NCBI GenBank assembly: GCA_030770545.1
Contig: JAUCMP010000031.1
Location: 774,001-838,000 of the forward strand
Reading direction: 5' to 3'
From: Macropodus opercularis
Lineage: Eukaryota > Chordata > Actinopteri > Anabantiformes > Osphronemidae
Length of the DNA stretch: 64,000 nt
In this document: in pieces, positions 8,745-18,817 of the stretch
Numbering within the stretch: position 1 is the stretch's first letter
Layout of the letters: every line of letters starts with the position of its first letter
The notes under the pieces: model-generated
Databases searched by the model: none
What the model was told of the DNA's origin: nothing
What the model saw: the letters and a program-made list of their open reading frames with translations, nothing else
Translations under genes and position numbers: made by a program

Positions 8745-10239
8745 ATTATCTTTACAATCATTTAGAGTTTAACTCCACCTGAGTCACAGAAAAATCGTAC
8801 ACTTGCCACCAGAGCTGTGTTAGATGAGACAGCATGGAAACAGGCACAAGCGTACTTGAAAGAGAATCTAGCCAACAACCTCTGGCTGGCCTACACTAAT
8901 TACACCTCACGAACCATCACTGAAGACTTATGCCTGGCTTGCGCAGCAGCAAGACCCACCTTGATGGCAGTGCCAATGCCCTTTAGTAGCAGCTATTGCT
9001 ATATTGAAATAGAAGAAACTAACAGAGGTACCAACTGTGGTACCTCTGTGGTCGCCCTGTGGTCGCCTTGTGGACCAAATAAGGTGTCATACTGAGTGTA
9101 AAAGAGTTGTGCATGCATTAGGACAAGCTGTGAGATATCCCAATAGGAACAGTTCTGATTTCTTAGTGGCTGAATATATAAGGATTATGAAAGACCCCCA
9201 AGAAGCTCCGACAATGTTTGTAATGTCTATAACATGCCAATTTGAATGTTTCGACAATGGTCGAAAGGGTGGCATCACTGTAGTTGAATTTCCTGCTATG
9301 TGACCTGGAACGTGACAAATCATGTGCCTGCTGTCCCAATAGGTAACTTCACTCATCTGGGTGGGGGCAATTATGATGTTAATGGTATCCTTAGGATGTC
9401 TCCACGAGAAGAACACTTTACCCACCAAGACAAACGCTTATCAGATATATGGTGGATGTGTGGGGAACGCCCTATGCACTTCCATACAATTGGACTGGGA
9501 CCTGTACACAGGTAAGGTTTGTCACTGACGGAGTAAACATTCTGGCTCCCACTAAAACCCCAACTAGAAACAAACAACATGCTCCTGGTGGATCATTTGA
9601 TTCTAAGCTATATATTGATGGAATTGGCGTACCCAGAGGGGTTCCAGACGAATTTAAGGCTAGGGATCAGATAGCAGGTGGATGGACACATGCCATTCCA
9701 CTGATAGGGACCATTGTTGAATCGGCAAAGAATACTGAATGGATCATATCTATTACAATCAGCAGAGATTTATCAACATGACCCATGATGGCATGAAAGG
9801 CCTGGCAGAACAATTGGCACCTACATCCCTAATGGCCTGGCAAACCCGAATGGGAGTTGACATGTTACTGGCAGAGAAATGTGTTATGTTCAAAGACACT
9901 TGTTGCACCTTCATTCCGAACAACACTGCTCCAGATGGCACCGTGACCAGAGCTTTGGACGGACTAAGGGCCCTCAGAGATGAGTTAGCAGAAAACTCAG
10001 GAGTAAATTCATCTATTTGGGCCTGGATGGATTCTGTGTTTGGGAAGTGGAAAGGTTTTATCTTGTCAATTGTTGTGTCCCTTATTGCAGCAGTCGGGAT
10101 GCTTGGTTTGTGTGGGTGTTGCATAATACCGTGTGTCAGAGGGTTGATTATGAGAGCAAGAGCTTTGACCCACCATGATGTTACAGTACATGCCTGCACC
10201 GGTTACAGGTTTGTTCTCATGGGACAAGAAACTTTGTAA
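8745..10239 (+). pseudogene. env: ERV envelope, broken surface and transmembrane subunits
   Basis: Several overlapping plus-strand pieces (8817-9095, 9037-9303, 9300-9515, 9449-9781, 9739-10239) are one env gene cut by frameshifts near 9050, 9300, 9480 and 9750. The surface part keeps N-glycosylation sites (NYTS, NFTH, NWTG) and paired cysteines. The last piece is the transmembrane subunit, with a CX6CC motif (CVMFKDTCC, about 9880-9906). A membrane anchor of some 27 hydrophobic residues follows (FILSIVVSLIAAVGMLGLCG, about 10057-10140), then a short basic tail ending at the TAA 10237-10239. CX6CC is typical of gamma-type envelopes, whose surface and transmembrane units are linked by a labile disulphide. 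It cannot make a full protein as written. Confidence 0.8.
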
Positions 10240-10432
10240 ACTTTTATTCAATTCAATTCAATTTTAGTCTGATTTTAGTTCGGTCACATTCTTTTGCTAA
10301 GCATTATCACTAGAGGTGCTTCCACCTCGCAAAAACAGCTCTTACAGTTTATGATGGTAGTTAAACAAAGCCTTTGTGAATTTAGCTATACTGATGTTTC
10401 TCTGTTCACTTTGTGTGTTGATTAATTAATAT

Positions 10433-10447
10433 TCAAAGGGAAGGGAT
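10433..10447 (+). promoter_or_regulatory. ERV polypurine tract
   Basis: The run AAAGGGAAGGGA lies immediately before the LTR start TGTAATG. It is the usual primer site for plus-strand DNA synthesis and fixes the left edge of the 3' LTR. Confidence 0.75.
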
Positions 10448-10930
10448 TGTAATGTCCTGCCAGCGTCTTACTCTGCTCTTCAACAAGGTAGGGAGACACT
10501 GTCTAGTTAAAATTGTTTTACGGCATGGGGCCATGGTGAGAGCATGGCAGCAGAACTTTGATTTACTTTGTTTCTGTTACACTTTCCCCCTGGTGCAAGG
10601 CAGTGACTGACCCTGAGTTGTGGCCTGATAAGTCCCTTGTGGACTGTCTTTCGTTAAGATTGAGATAACGACAAGACACATCTTTACTCCTTAGCAACGG
10701 AGGAGGTATTTAGGTAGGCACAGGCGAGATGACTTCAGAACTACACTCAGGCAGGACAGTTTTGCGCTGACTCTGTGTACTTCTCTTTCTGCAAGAATAA
10801 AAGACAACACAAAGACAACTTTGATTGGCTTTTGATTCATTCACCAGGTTTCTAAAAGGTTTTTGATAGTAGCCAAACTGCAGTCTGAGCAGGAGGTCTC
10901 CCTCCCAGCTCAGAATACAACCCACACAAT
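10448..10930 (+). repeat. ERV 3' LTR (right edge approximate)
   Basis: It starts TGTAATGTCC right after the purine tract and carries AATAAA at 10796-10801 for polyadenylation. The right edge is uncertain; no 5' LTR is in the window for comparison, and the end could lie anywhere from about 10845 to 10940. A short (ATTCA)3 run at 10243-10257 lies between env and the purine tract. Confidence 0.65.
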
Positions 10931-11100
10931 ACAACCTGAGCTCATGACATAAAGAACTGACAGACTGACCATGAGAAATGTTGGTTTGATGCTTAATCTG
11001 TGCATTAATACTCCCATAGGTTTCAGTCCACCTCCAACCACAGCTGCAATATATGTGTTGCACTTTTGTCTATGTGCCTCTCAGCTATCTGATCTCAGGT
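10931..11100. other. Unassigned sequence between ERV and L2
   Basis: No convincing frame or recognised repeat is seen. A minus-strand open stretch across 10710-11063 has no family features and is probably chance. Confidence 0.4.
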
Positions 11101-12760
11101 TAAAGCTGCAGTAACAGTCCAGGCGCTGGAGGGATCTGGACACAGAGGATTCTCATTTAGGATCAGGTAGAGGAAAGACCATAAAAATGGTCAGGATCAG
11201 AGAAACCAGAACCATCTGGAACCATCATCTTAGGAAGAAAGGAAGGTTTCAGCCTAGTTTTAATACTAGAGAGGGTGTCTGCTTTTCGAACCTGGATTGG
11301 AAGCTGGTTCCATAGGAGAGGAGCTCAGTAGCTAAAGGCTCTGCCTCCCGTTCTACATTTGGAAACTCTAGGAACCACCAGTAGACTAGCTCTGAGAACC
11401 AAGCGTTCTGAAGGGAGCATAAGGAGCCATGAGGTCTTTGAGATAAGATGGAGCTTTATTATAAAGAGCTTTGTAACTGAGAAGAAGAATTTAGGAGAAA
11501 TGATCTCTCTTTCTAAGTCCAGTCAGACTCTGGCTGCATCATTTTGAATTAACTGGAGGCTTTTTGAAGAGTTATTGGGTCATCCTATGAGTAGGGAGTT
11601 ACAGTCGTCCAGCCTAGAGGTAACAAATGCATGGATTCACTTTTCAGCATCACTCTGTGAGAGGATGCTCCTAATTTTAGCAATATTCCTAAGGTGGAAG
11701 TAGGCAGGTCTAGAGATTTCTTTAATATATGATGTAAAGGAGAGATCTTGGTCAAAATGACACCAAGGTTCCTACAGTAGAACCGGAAGCTAACGTTATG
11801 TGGTTCTAGCAACCCCAAGTGCTTTTGTATATAGTATTAAACTGTCTTTCCATGCTAGACAGGATTCACCTCATTTGTTCAACGTCACTGTCTTTCTAGT
11901 TTTCGGGTCCTCTGCTTAAGGCTACGGATCTGAGTTATACCATGGAGCCAACCTCCTCTGATTCACTGGCTTCTTCTTTAGAGGAGCAACAGAGTCTAAA
12001 ATTGTACGCAGTGAAGCTGCAGCATCATCAGCAAGACAATCTACCTGCTCATGAATAAGATGTCTGCTCTCCTCTGTGTAGCTATGAGGGAATGAGACAA
12101 AATATGATGAAATGTGATGTCTGTGCTAAGAACTAAGTCCGATAAAAATTCTGAAAATTCAGTTAAGTTAAGTTAAATTCAGGTAGACGACACAGAACAC
12201 AAATGGTTTCTGGGTTTTACAGTCTGAGTGAGAAAGGCTCAGAGTGAGGCTCTCAAAAGAATTAGAGCTAAGTTTAGGCCTAGGAGTAATTAATAAATCT
12301 GAGTTATATATTGCTACTACTCCTCCACCTCTACCTGAACTTCTAGGAATATGATGGTTGATGTGACTTGTTGGAGTCAACTCATTTAGACGAACGTACT
12401 CATCTTGCTGCAGCCAGGTTCAGTGAGACTAAATAAATCTGTGTGATGGTCACTGATCAAGTCATTTATTAACAGGGATTTAGAAGAGAGAGATCTGATA
12501 TTTAATAGACCACATTCAATTATTTTATTGTTACTTTGTTCTGTAAGAGGAGCTGTGTTGATGTTTATTAAATTCCTGTGAATCACTCCTCTTTCATTTA
12601 TTTGTGATTTATATAATTCAGGTGGTCGGGGAGCAGACACCGTCTCAATGGGAGTGTTACAGCTACGAGGTGGTGGCGGCTGTAGAGAATCTGCAGAGAG
12701 GCCTGTAAGACTGCGACTCTGCGTCCTGGGCTCCACTCCGGGTCATGGTTTAGGGAGTCT
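11100..12760 (-). mobile_element. Decayed L2-clade LINE, minus strand
   Basis: Bases about 11195-11830 match the intact L2 copy at about 39490-40150, with many substitutions and indels. Shared runs include GAGAGGGTGTCTGCTT and TCACTCTGTGAGAGGATGCT. Bases 12168-12736 encode, on the minus strand, the start of an L2 apurinic-type endonuclease. Between them, 11880-12160 is LINE-like but was not assigned to a domain. Most of the reverse transcriptase is missing, so this is either an internally deleted copy or two fragments side by side. Confidence 0.7.
12168..12736 (-). pseudogene. L2 endonuclease N-terminal domain, fragmentary
   Basis: Two minus-strand pieces are in order. 12386-12736 contains GLLNIRSLSSKSLLINDLIS followed by a DLFSLTEP segment where the catalytic glutamate of this nuclease family sits. 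12168-12380 contains SSGRGGGVVAIYNSDL and SFESLTLSLSHS. Between them the frame is lost and the highly conserved middle is shortened. The intact enzyme nicks target DNA for LINE retrotransposition; this copy is dead. Confidence 0.7.
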
Positions 12761-12802
12761 AACATCTAATCATAGATCTAACATCTAATCACTCTCACAC
12801 AC

Positions 12803-13005
12803 ATACACACACACACACATTCTTCACCTACACATAGTTGCTTCAGAACACTGGACTCACTCTGAATGGAGCGTCTGCTGTCCGCCTCCTGTCCCGGATG
12901 TCAGGCGGGAATCCAGTCCTGTTTCTGTGGAGCAGGTGGAACTTTTCCCTGGTGTCGGCTGTAACCATCAGTCTGGACTCCGCCGGTCAGCAGACCGTCC
13001 ATCAC
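12803..13005 (+). repeat. Duplicated segment, copy A
   Basis: About 200 bp starting ACACACATTCTTCACCTACA is repeated at 13809-13985 with few differences. Both contain TGGACTCACTCTGAATGGAG and GGATGTCAGGCGGGAATCC. It begins after a short (CA)n run. No coding frame or known family was recognised. Confidence 0.8.
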
Positions 13006-13808
13006 GCTTTCATATTAAAAACTAAAACTAAAAAATGTTTAGTATGTGCTGGCATGAGGAAGACCACCTACAGCGAACCACTGTCTTCTGATGGATGTTA
13101 ACGCCAGAGCTTCTTATATATTATAACACAGTGCTTTAGCCACCCCTCGCATGCTACCTGCTCTAAAAAACATGTTCCATTTGGCCAACAAACCAACCTG
13201 GTAAAGCTTCTAACTTCCCCATTTTGTTCCCTGTGGTTGTGGAGATTCACTTGGGCCGGTGCTTAAACTTTCAATGGGCTTATCATTCACACAGGGGTTT
13301 TTACTCACACTGATCTTCCCATCTCATTGTATGGTTGGACCTTATCACACATACTCTAACTTTGGGTGACTCTCTTGAGCCAGGTAGTTTGTATGACACA
13401 TTCGTTCCGAGCAACGTACCCTGTAGTGTGCTTATTAGCAATGCACACGGGACACTGAAGGAGTCATCGCAAAGCTTATGATGTTATTATATCAATCATA
13501 CGCTCAAGTGGGACATCCCTAGATGTATGAATGCTCTAAAACAAAAATCTACTCAAATAAAACTAAATACAAACTAGGTTTACCACAAATGAAGACAAAC
13601 TAAAATACTGTTTTAAAACATAGGCCACAATCTTGCTGAACGTTCTCTTCCACATGTGGTTCATTCTCTTTAAACCCATTAAGGACTTACACAACGTAAG
13701 ACTTCAGTATTCGTAATATCCTGGATGTAGATGTAACTTCACTGCAACCTTCACTGACCACTAAAGAAATTACAGAACGCGCCACGTGACTAAACCATTT
13801 CACAGAGC
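13006..13808. other. Unassigned DNA between the duplicated segments
   Basis: About 800 bp without a credible gene. Some short frames are open but lack family features. I see no terminal repeats or poly-A tail that would make this one element. Confidence 0.4.
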
Positions 13809-13985
13809 TACACACACATTCTTCACCTACACACAGTTGCTTCAGAACACTGGACTCACTCTGAATGGAGCGTCCGCTGTCCGCCTCCTGTCCCGGATGT
13901 CAGGCGGGAATCCAGTCCTGTTCCTGTGGAGCAGGTGGAACTTTTAACCATCAGTCTGGACTCAGGCGCCGGTCAGCAGACCACA
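13809..13985 (+). repeat. Duplicated segment, copy B
   Basis: The second copy of 12803-13005, with an internal gap (the CCCTGGTGTCGGCTG stretch of copy A is absent). It is followed by unassigned DNA up to the DIRS copy 2 left end, including a 27-bp motif at 14037-14063 also found at 22786 and 23838. Confidence 0.8.
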
Positions 13986-14146
13986 CTTCATCATGGGAAT
14001 GATCTGGCACCGTCTAGTTTAGGGCACCAGGGTCACGTGATGTCGTCAAACACTGTGAAGATTAAAACAAGTGCAGTGCAGACGCTGCCCCCTCGTGGAC
14101 AAATAGAGGAATGATCCTCCATGACAGTTCTTTTTCTAACTTCGCT

Positions 14147-14287
14147 CGGTGTTTCACTATGGGAACCGCTCCGGCGTGACCAACTATGGAAGCTCCAATG
14201 ACATCACGTCTGTCCCTGACAGACAGGTCGAGCCGTGTCCAGGCTCCGCCCACCTCATATTGACACGGTCGACCTCCCCTCCTAAGC
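14147..14287 (+). repeat. DIRS copy 2 left inverted terminal repeat
   Basis: Reverse complement of about 22250-22386. It is uninterrupted here, unlike in copy 1, and so shows the empty site of the Penelope-like insertion (TCCCCTCCTAAG at about 14276-14287, present once). Confidence 0.9.
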
Positions 14288-14455
14288 CATTCTCGCTTTC
14301 TTCCCGTGAGAAACTAGAAGCTCCCTCAGCGTATCCAGGCAACCTGGTATCTGTTAAACAGTTCACAGACGACCCGTCAAGGAACACGTTGCCGGACGCA
14401 GGTCTCAGGTGTAAGCCTTGAGTGCGCTGGGTAAGCTTTAGGAGACGGTGTACGT

Positions 14456-16874
14456 CAGGGGTGTCAAACTCAAATTCACAGTGGGCCAAAATTCAAAACT
14501 AGAACAAAGTCGCGGGCCAACATTGATATTTATTGAAAAAAAAAAATCTTCCTACAATGAACTTTTTCTTATCGAGCCAAACAAGTTTTGCTTAAAAACT
14601 GAGTCTGGAACAAGCAAAGCTTAAAACTAAACAATATATAACTTATATATAACTTAATATTGCACACATGCAAAATCGAAATTCCAAATTAAAAAAAACA
14701 TCAATGGAATTCATTTCTTAAATAAAAATTGTATTTGCAACCTTCTGAATTAAATTTTAACAGTAATTTTTTTACATAAACTAATAATAAATGTGCTAAT
14801 AAAGATATACAAAACTAATAAAAATATCAATGAACATAAAACCATTCAAGCTTATGTCTGCGAGTAGCAAGAAAAAGTGCGCAGAGAAAACGTTAATTGT
14901 AGCTCAGTTTGTTACACACTGATCTACTCTGATGTGTCTAAGCCAGATACCTGGCATCTCTTCTTGGATGCTAGTTCCTCAATGTCTGGGCTCAGACTTT
15001 GAGCTGAGGAAATCCTCAGGATCGAGTGAAGGTGTTCATCGGTCAGACGTCTCCTGTGGGATGTTTTGGTTATCTTCATCGAGGAGAACAGTTGCTCACA
15101 TAGATAAGTGCTGCCGAACATGGAGAGCATCTGAGCAGCTTGAGTGCGGAGCCCAGGCATAGTGTCAGGGATGAATTGTGGAAACTGTGCAGCGCCCACA
15201 GCATCGTACTTTGACTTCAGCGAGTCACTACACTGGAGTTCAATCAGCTCCATTTGGAGGTTTGTTGGTGCGTTTGCCACATCAACTGCAAAAGGGTTAC
15301 TGAGCAGTTGAAATCAACATTTCTGGGCATCAAAGTCGGCAAATCGCCGGCTAAACTCAGCACCGAGTACACAGAGTTTTTCAGCAAATCGTGCACATGG
15401 GAACACGGCGGCAGAGATCTGCATGGTCATCGTTTGGCAGCAGGGAAAATGGCCCAGGTTTCCTTGTAGCATCTGATTCTGCCACAGGCACAATTTAGTT
15501 TTAAAAGCCCTCACTGCAGCGTACATATCTGTGATGATACGCCCTCGTCCCTGAAGCTGCAGATTCAGCGCAGCGTAGCTCGAAACACCTGTTCAGTACT
15601 TTTCCTCGGCTTAACCATCTCACCTCTGTGTGATACGGCACGTCTGCGTATTCCGAACCAAACTCCTCAAGAAAAGATTTGAACTGGCGGTGATTCAGAC
15701 CTCTGGCTCGTATAAAGTTAACTACTCGTGTCACTGCGGTCATAACATGTTCCATCTTTAGGGCTTTGCCACACAGTGATTCTTGATGTATGATACAGTG
15801 ATAAACCGTTACTTCACCTGCACAGTTCTCCGCTCGCATCTTCTCCCGGACCCTGCCCACCAGTCCAGTCTTTTGACCGCACATCGCTGGCGCACCATCT
15901 GTTGTTAATCCCACAAGTTTTTCCCATGGCAACCTTATTTCAGTTACACATTTGGAAACCTTTTCAAAGATTTCCTTCCCTGTGGTTGTGCCATGCATAG
16001 ATTTTAATCCTAAAAGTTCCTCCGTAACACAGAGGTTTGAGTCCACCCCGCGGATGAAGACTGACAGCTGGGCAGTATCAGATGCGTCGCTGCTCTCGTC
16101 CACAGCGAGGGAGAATGCAACGAAATGTTTCCCCTTCTCCATCAGCTGGTCGTATAGATTGGTGGCAAGTTCACATGTACGATCAGCGACTGTGTTTCTG
16201 CTCAGGCTCACATTTGAAAATGCTTGCATTTTCTCTGGGCACATAAGGTGGCAAACTTTCATCATGCACCTTTTCAGAAACTCTCCCTCACTGAAGGGCC
16301 GGGCTGACTTTGCGATCTCTGCTGCCACAATAAAACTAGCCTTTACAGCAGCCTCACTTTGTGATATGGCCTTTTTGAACATCGTCTGTTGTGAAACCAA
16401 ACTTATTTTCATCTCTTCTACTTTCCGGCGCCTTTGAGTCATGTCCAGGTCCTTGTACTTGTCTTGGTGTTTCGTTTCATAGTGTCGTCTAATGCTGTAC
16501 TCCTTAGTTATAGCCACATTAGCTCCACATACAAGACAAACAGGTCTGTCTTTTACATAGGTAAACAGATATTCTGCCTCCCACCTGTCCAGAAAGCTTC
16601 TGTTTTCTGCCTTTCTTTTAGCCATTTTCGTAGGGGTAGCCAGTATTAGCATACACCTATGACGACTATGATTAAAAGAGGAGAGGGAGTTAATGGGTCC
16701 TGTCGTGATTGACGCGGCAAAACGCCAACAGAGCATTCTGGGATTTGTAGTATTAGCGGTACACGCTAATTACCGGCGGGCCAGATCTAATAGTAATTTG
16801 GTATGGCTTCGCGGGCCAAATATAATTACGCTGCGGGCCAAATTTGGCCCGCGGGCCAGAGTTTGACACCTATG
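14456..16874 (-). mobile_element. hAT (Charlie-like) DNA transposon inside DIRS copy 2
   Basis: The element is 2419 bp, bounded by an 8-bp direct repeat GTGTACGT (14448-14455 and 16875-16882), which is the hAT target-duplication length. The terminal inverted repeats are CAGGGGTGTCAAACTC and the complement of GAGTTTGACACCTATG, 14 of 16 matching. Copy 1 of DIRS has the uninterrupted sequence. Subterminal GCGGGCCAA-type motifs occur at both ends (14481, 14511, 16775, 16811, 16833), including a 20-bp perfect palindrome at 16833-16852. Confidence 0.93.
14924..16625 (-). pseudogene. hAT transposase, BED-finger type, one frameshift and one stop
   Basis: Read on the minus strand from the ATG at 16623-16625 (MAKRKAENRS). 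The N-terminus has a BED-like zinc finger: CLVCG then SIRRHYETKH. The catalytic region shows SLAVDESSDASDTAQLSVF and, later, GLTTDGAPAMCG, which are the acidic motifs of hAT enzymes. The C-terminal dimerisation block is MFGSTYLCEQLFSSMKITKT (about 15110-15050). It most resembles the transposase domain known from GTF2IRD2/Charlie8-type proteins. After ELR near 15590 the frame shifts, and a TGA lies at 15314-15316; the rest is open to the TAG at 14924-14926. With only two lesions the copy is fairly young, but it is not functional as written. Confidence 0.88.
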
Positions 16875-16950
16875 GTGTACGTGTTACGGCGAACTGTTTT
16901 CCTTGGCTACCTCGTATTCGTTTACGTTCGTAGTGCGTTAGCGTAACTCA

Positions 16951-17214
16951 GGCTAACGCGTCACGGCGAGCCATCTATAGTCTCGGCTAGCATTAGTTTG
17001 TCAGCCGGGAAAGTTTTTCAGACGCTGGCTAACGTGTCAAGGCGAGCTAGTTTTCTGAACCCCGTGCTTAGCTTGGACTCAACCCCAACTAAACCGGACA
17101 ACGGTGTCTAGCTAACGCGTCAAGGCGAGCTAACCCCGTATCTGTGCCGGACGCGGGAATTGTACCCCGTGTCCTACACTGGTTCTACATAAGGCTAACG
17201 TGTCACAACGGGCC
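16951..17214 (+). promoter_or_regulatory. DIRS copy 2 leader, four motif copies
   Basis: The same CTAACGYGTCAMGGCGAG-type motif as in copy 1 occurs at 16951-16972, 17027-17048, 17110-17131 and 17193-17214, with the same spacing (76, 83, 83 bp). Its preservation in two separately damaged copies argues against chance. Confidence 0.6.
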
Positions 17215-17252
17215 TTTTTGTGTTCCACACAGTCTCCCTTCTGTCCTTTACG

Positions 17253-18782
17253 ATGTCGGCGGCCGCCACACCGACCAAAGGTCCGGAGCCGAAGACGAAA
17301 GAGGCTGCATCCCGCCCGTGTCCCGCGTCATGCGGCTCGACGGTGTCGGGCAGGGACCCTCACCCTATGTGCATAGCCTGCATGGGCGTTAAGCATGCAC
17401 AAGCTTCACTGGCTGACCCGCAAGTGTGCCCAAACTGTGCGGGAATGCCAGTAAAGATCCTGGAAAGGAGGTTAAGAGTAGCGGTGGCTAACAGTCAGGA
17501 CCCCTGTCTGGCAGCTACCACCCCTAGTACCGACATTCATCCTCTGCGAGCTAAGATGAGCTGGGCGGACGCGATGGATATTGAATCTCCACTCGTGCCC
17601 CCGCTGTTTGAGGAACTCCTCGAACGCGGGGAGGGAGAACCCGGCGACGAGGCAGACTGCGGCTCTGACCTCCTCGACTCGGATGATATGGAGGAAGAGG
17701 ACGAAGACTCCACCTTCCCCGCACAGCAGTCCAGGCCTCCCAGTGCCTCAGACGCTGTTCCCCCAGTCGAAAACGACCTGTATGAGGTTTGTAAAAGAGC
17801 TGCAGCCAGGCTTAACATCCCATGGCCGGCAGCACAAGACTGTGAGGGGGTAGAGAGGGACTTATATGATGGTAAGAGGCTACCGCCAGCTCAGGCGCCA
17901 TCCAAACAGCTCTTACCGGCAGTCCCTGCTTGCATGAGGGAAATGACTGGTCAAGCCCCTTTAAGAGTAAACTTCCTACCAAGGGTTACTCTAAGCTGGA
18001 GATCCAGAACATGGCGGAGCTGGGGCTGTCTGAACCCCCAGCGGTGGAGCCTTCAGTGGCATATCACCTTCACCCTAACCGCAGAACGATGTCTGCCGCT
18101 TCTAATATCTCTCTGCCAAATAAAATGGATCGCCTCACCGCTTCCATTTTTCAGAGAACGTACAAATACGCAGCCCAGTCAGTGTGTTCTCTGAATGCTA
18201 CTACTCTGCTGTCAGCATACCAGGCTGAGATTTAAGAGGAGTTGGGACGCCAGCTGGACTCAGGGTCACCTAACCCGGTTCTGTGGGATGAGATTTGCAT
18301 TGTAAATGACCTCATCCTGCGCTCTTCTAGGGGAGCGGTTCAGGGCTCTGGCCGAGTGATGGGGCTGGCAGTCTCTGGAGAGAGGGCCCTCTGGTTGAAC
18401 CTGTCGGGTCTGAGTGATGCTCAGAAGGCAGAGATGATGGATGCCACATATGACCCCTCCAAGGGTCTCTTTGGACCAGCCTTGGAGAAAATGAAAGACC
18501 AGCACTCTCAGAAAACAAGAGGGTGAAGCTTTCAACCTCTGTCTACCACGAAAACTCACCCCACGTCCTCCCCAGGCGCCCAGGGCTGGCTTTGCTGCCT
18601 CAGCCGCAGCAGCCAGGGGCAGGCAGGACACGGCCAGGGCACCCAGACAGACCAGTCAGCAGCCCAACCAGCAGGCTAAGCCAGCTAACACCAGGCCATG
18701 GGGTAAACACTCGTTTGCAACAGTGGCAGCGAGAGGTCGTCCTCCCCACCCCAGCGAGGTGAAAAAGAGGCGACCTACCTGA
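17253..18782 (+). pseudogene. gag: DIRS copy 2 gag-like protein, full length but broken
   Basis: The ATG at 17253 gives the same N-terminus and CIACMGVKH/CPNC cluster as copy 1. This copy keeps the middle segment, about 170 codons, with an acidic stretch (DMEEEDEDSTF, about 17686-17720). Breaks: one base lost near 17935-17955 (the later frame resumes as PFKSKLPTKGYSKLEIQN); a TAA at 18233-18235 where copy 1 has TTA; and two bases lost near 18497 (copy 1 GAGGCC, here GACC). The stop at 18780-18782 matches that of copy 1. Together the copies imply an original Gag of about 510 residues. Confidence 0.85.
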
Positions 18783-18817
18783 CCTGCCATCTTCAATCAC
18801 CTCCCACCTCTCCTCCG

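Larger units (their letters stand above)
1..10930 (+). mobile_element. Endogenous retrovirus, 3' half, interrupted (right limit approximate)
   Basis: The order integrase, short membrane ORF, env transmembrane subunit, purine tract and LTR with a polyadenylation signal is that of a simple retrovirus provirus read on the plus strand. Gag, protease and reverse transcriptase would lie left of the window. The body is split by foreign DNA from about 1.8 to 8.74 kb (an LTR-like segment and DIRS copy 1). Integrase is open, but env has several frame breaks, so this is an old copy. The integrase C-terminal GPF-type segment and the CX6CC transmembrane motif point to a gamma/epsilon-like (class I) lineage. 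That placement is inference; a pol tree would decide it. Confidence 0.85.

Noticed and set aside
10243..10257. ATTCA repeats after env as the tail of an L2 insertion
   Set aside because: Only three units and no adjacent L2 sequence; a chance microsatellite is as likely.
16434..16649. Plus-strand frames across the hAT element
   Set aside because: They are shadows of the minus-strand transposase, which has the zinc finger, acidic motifs and dimerisation block.
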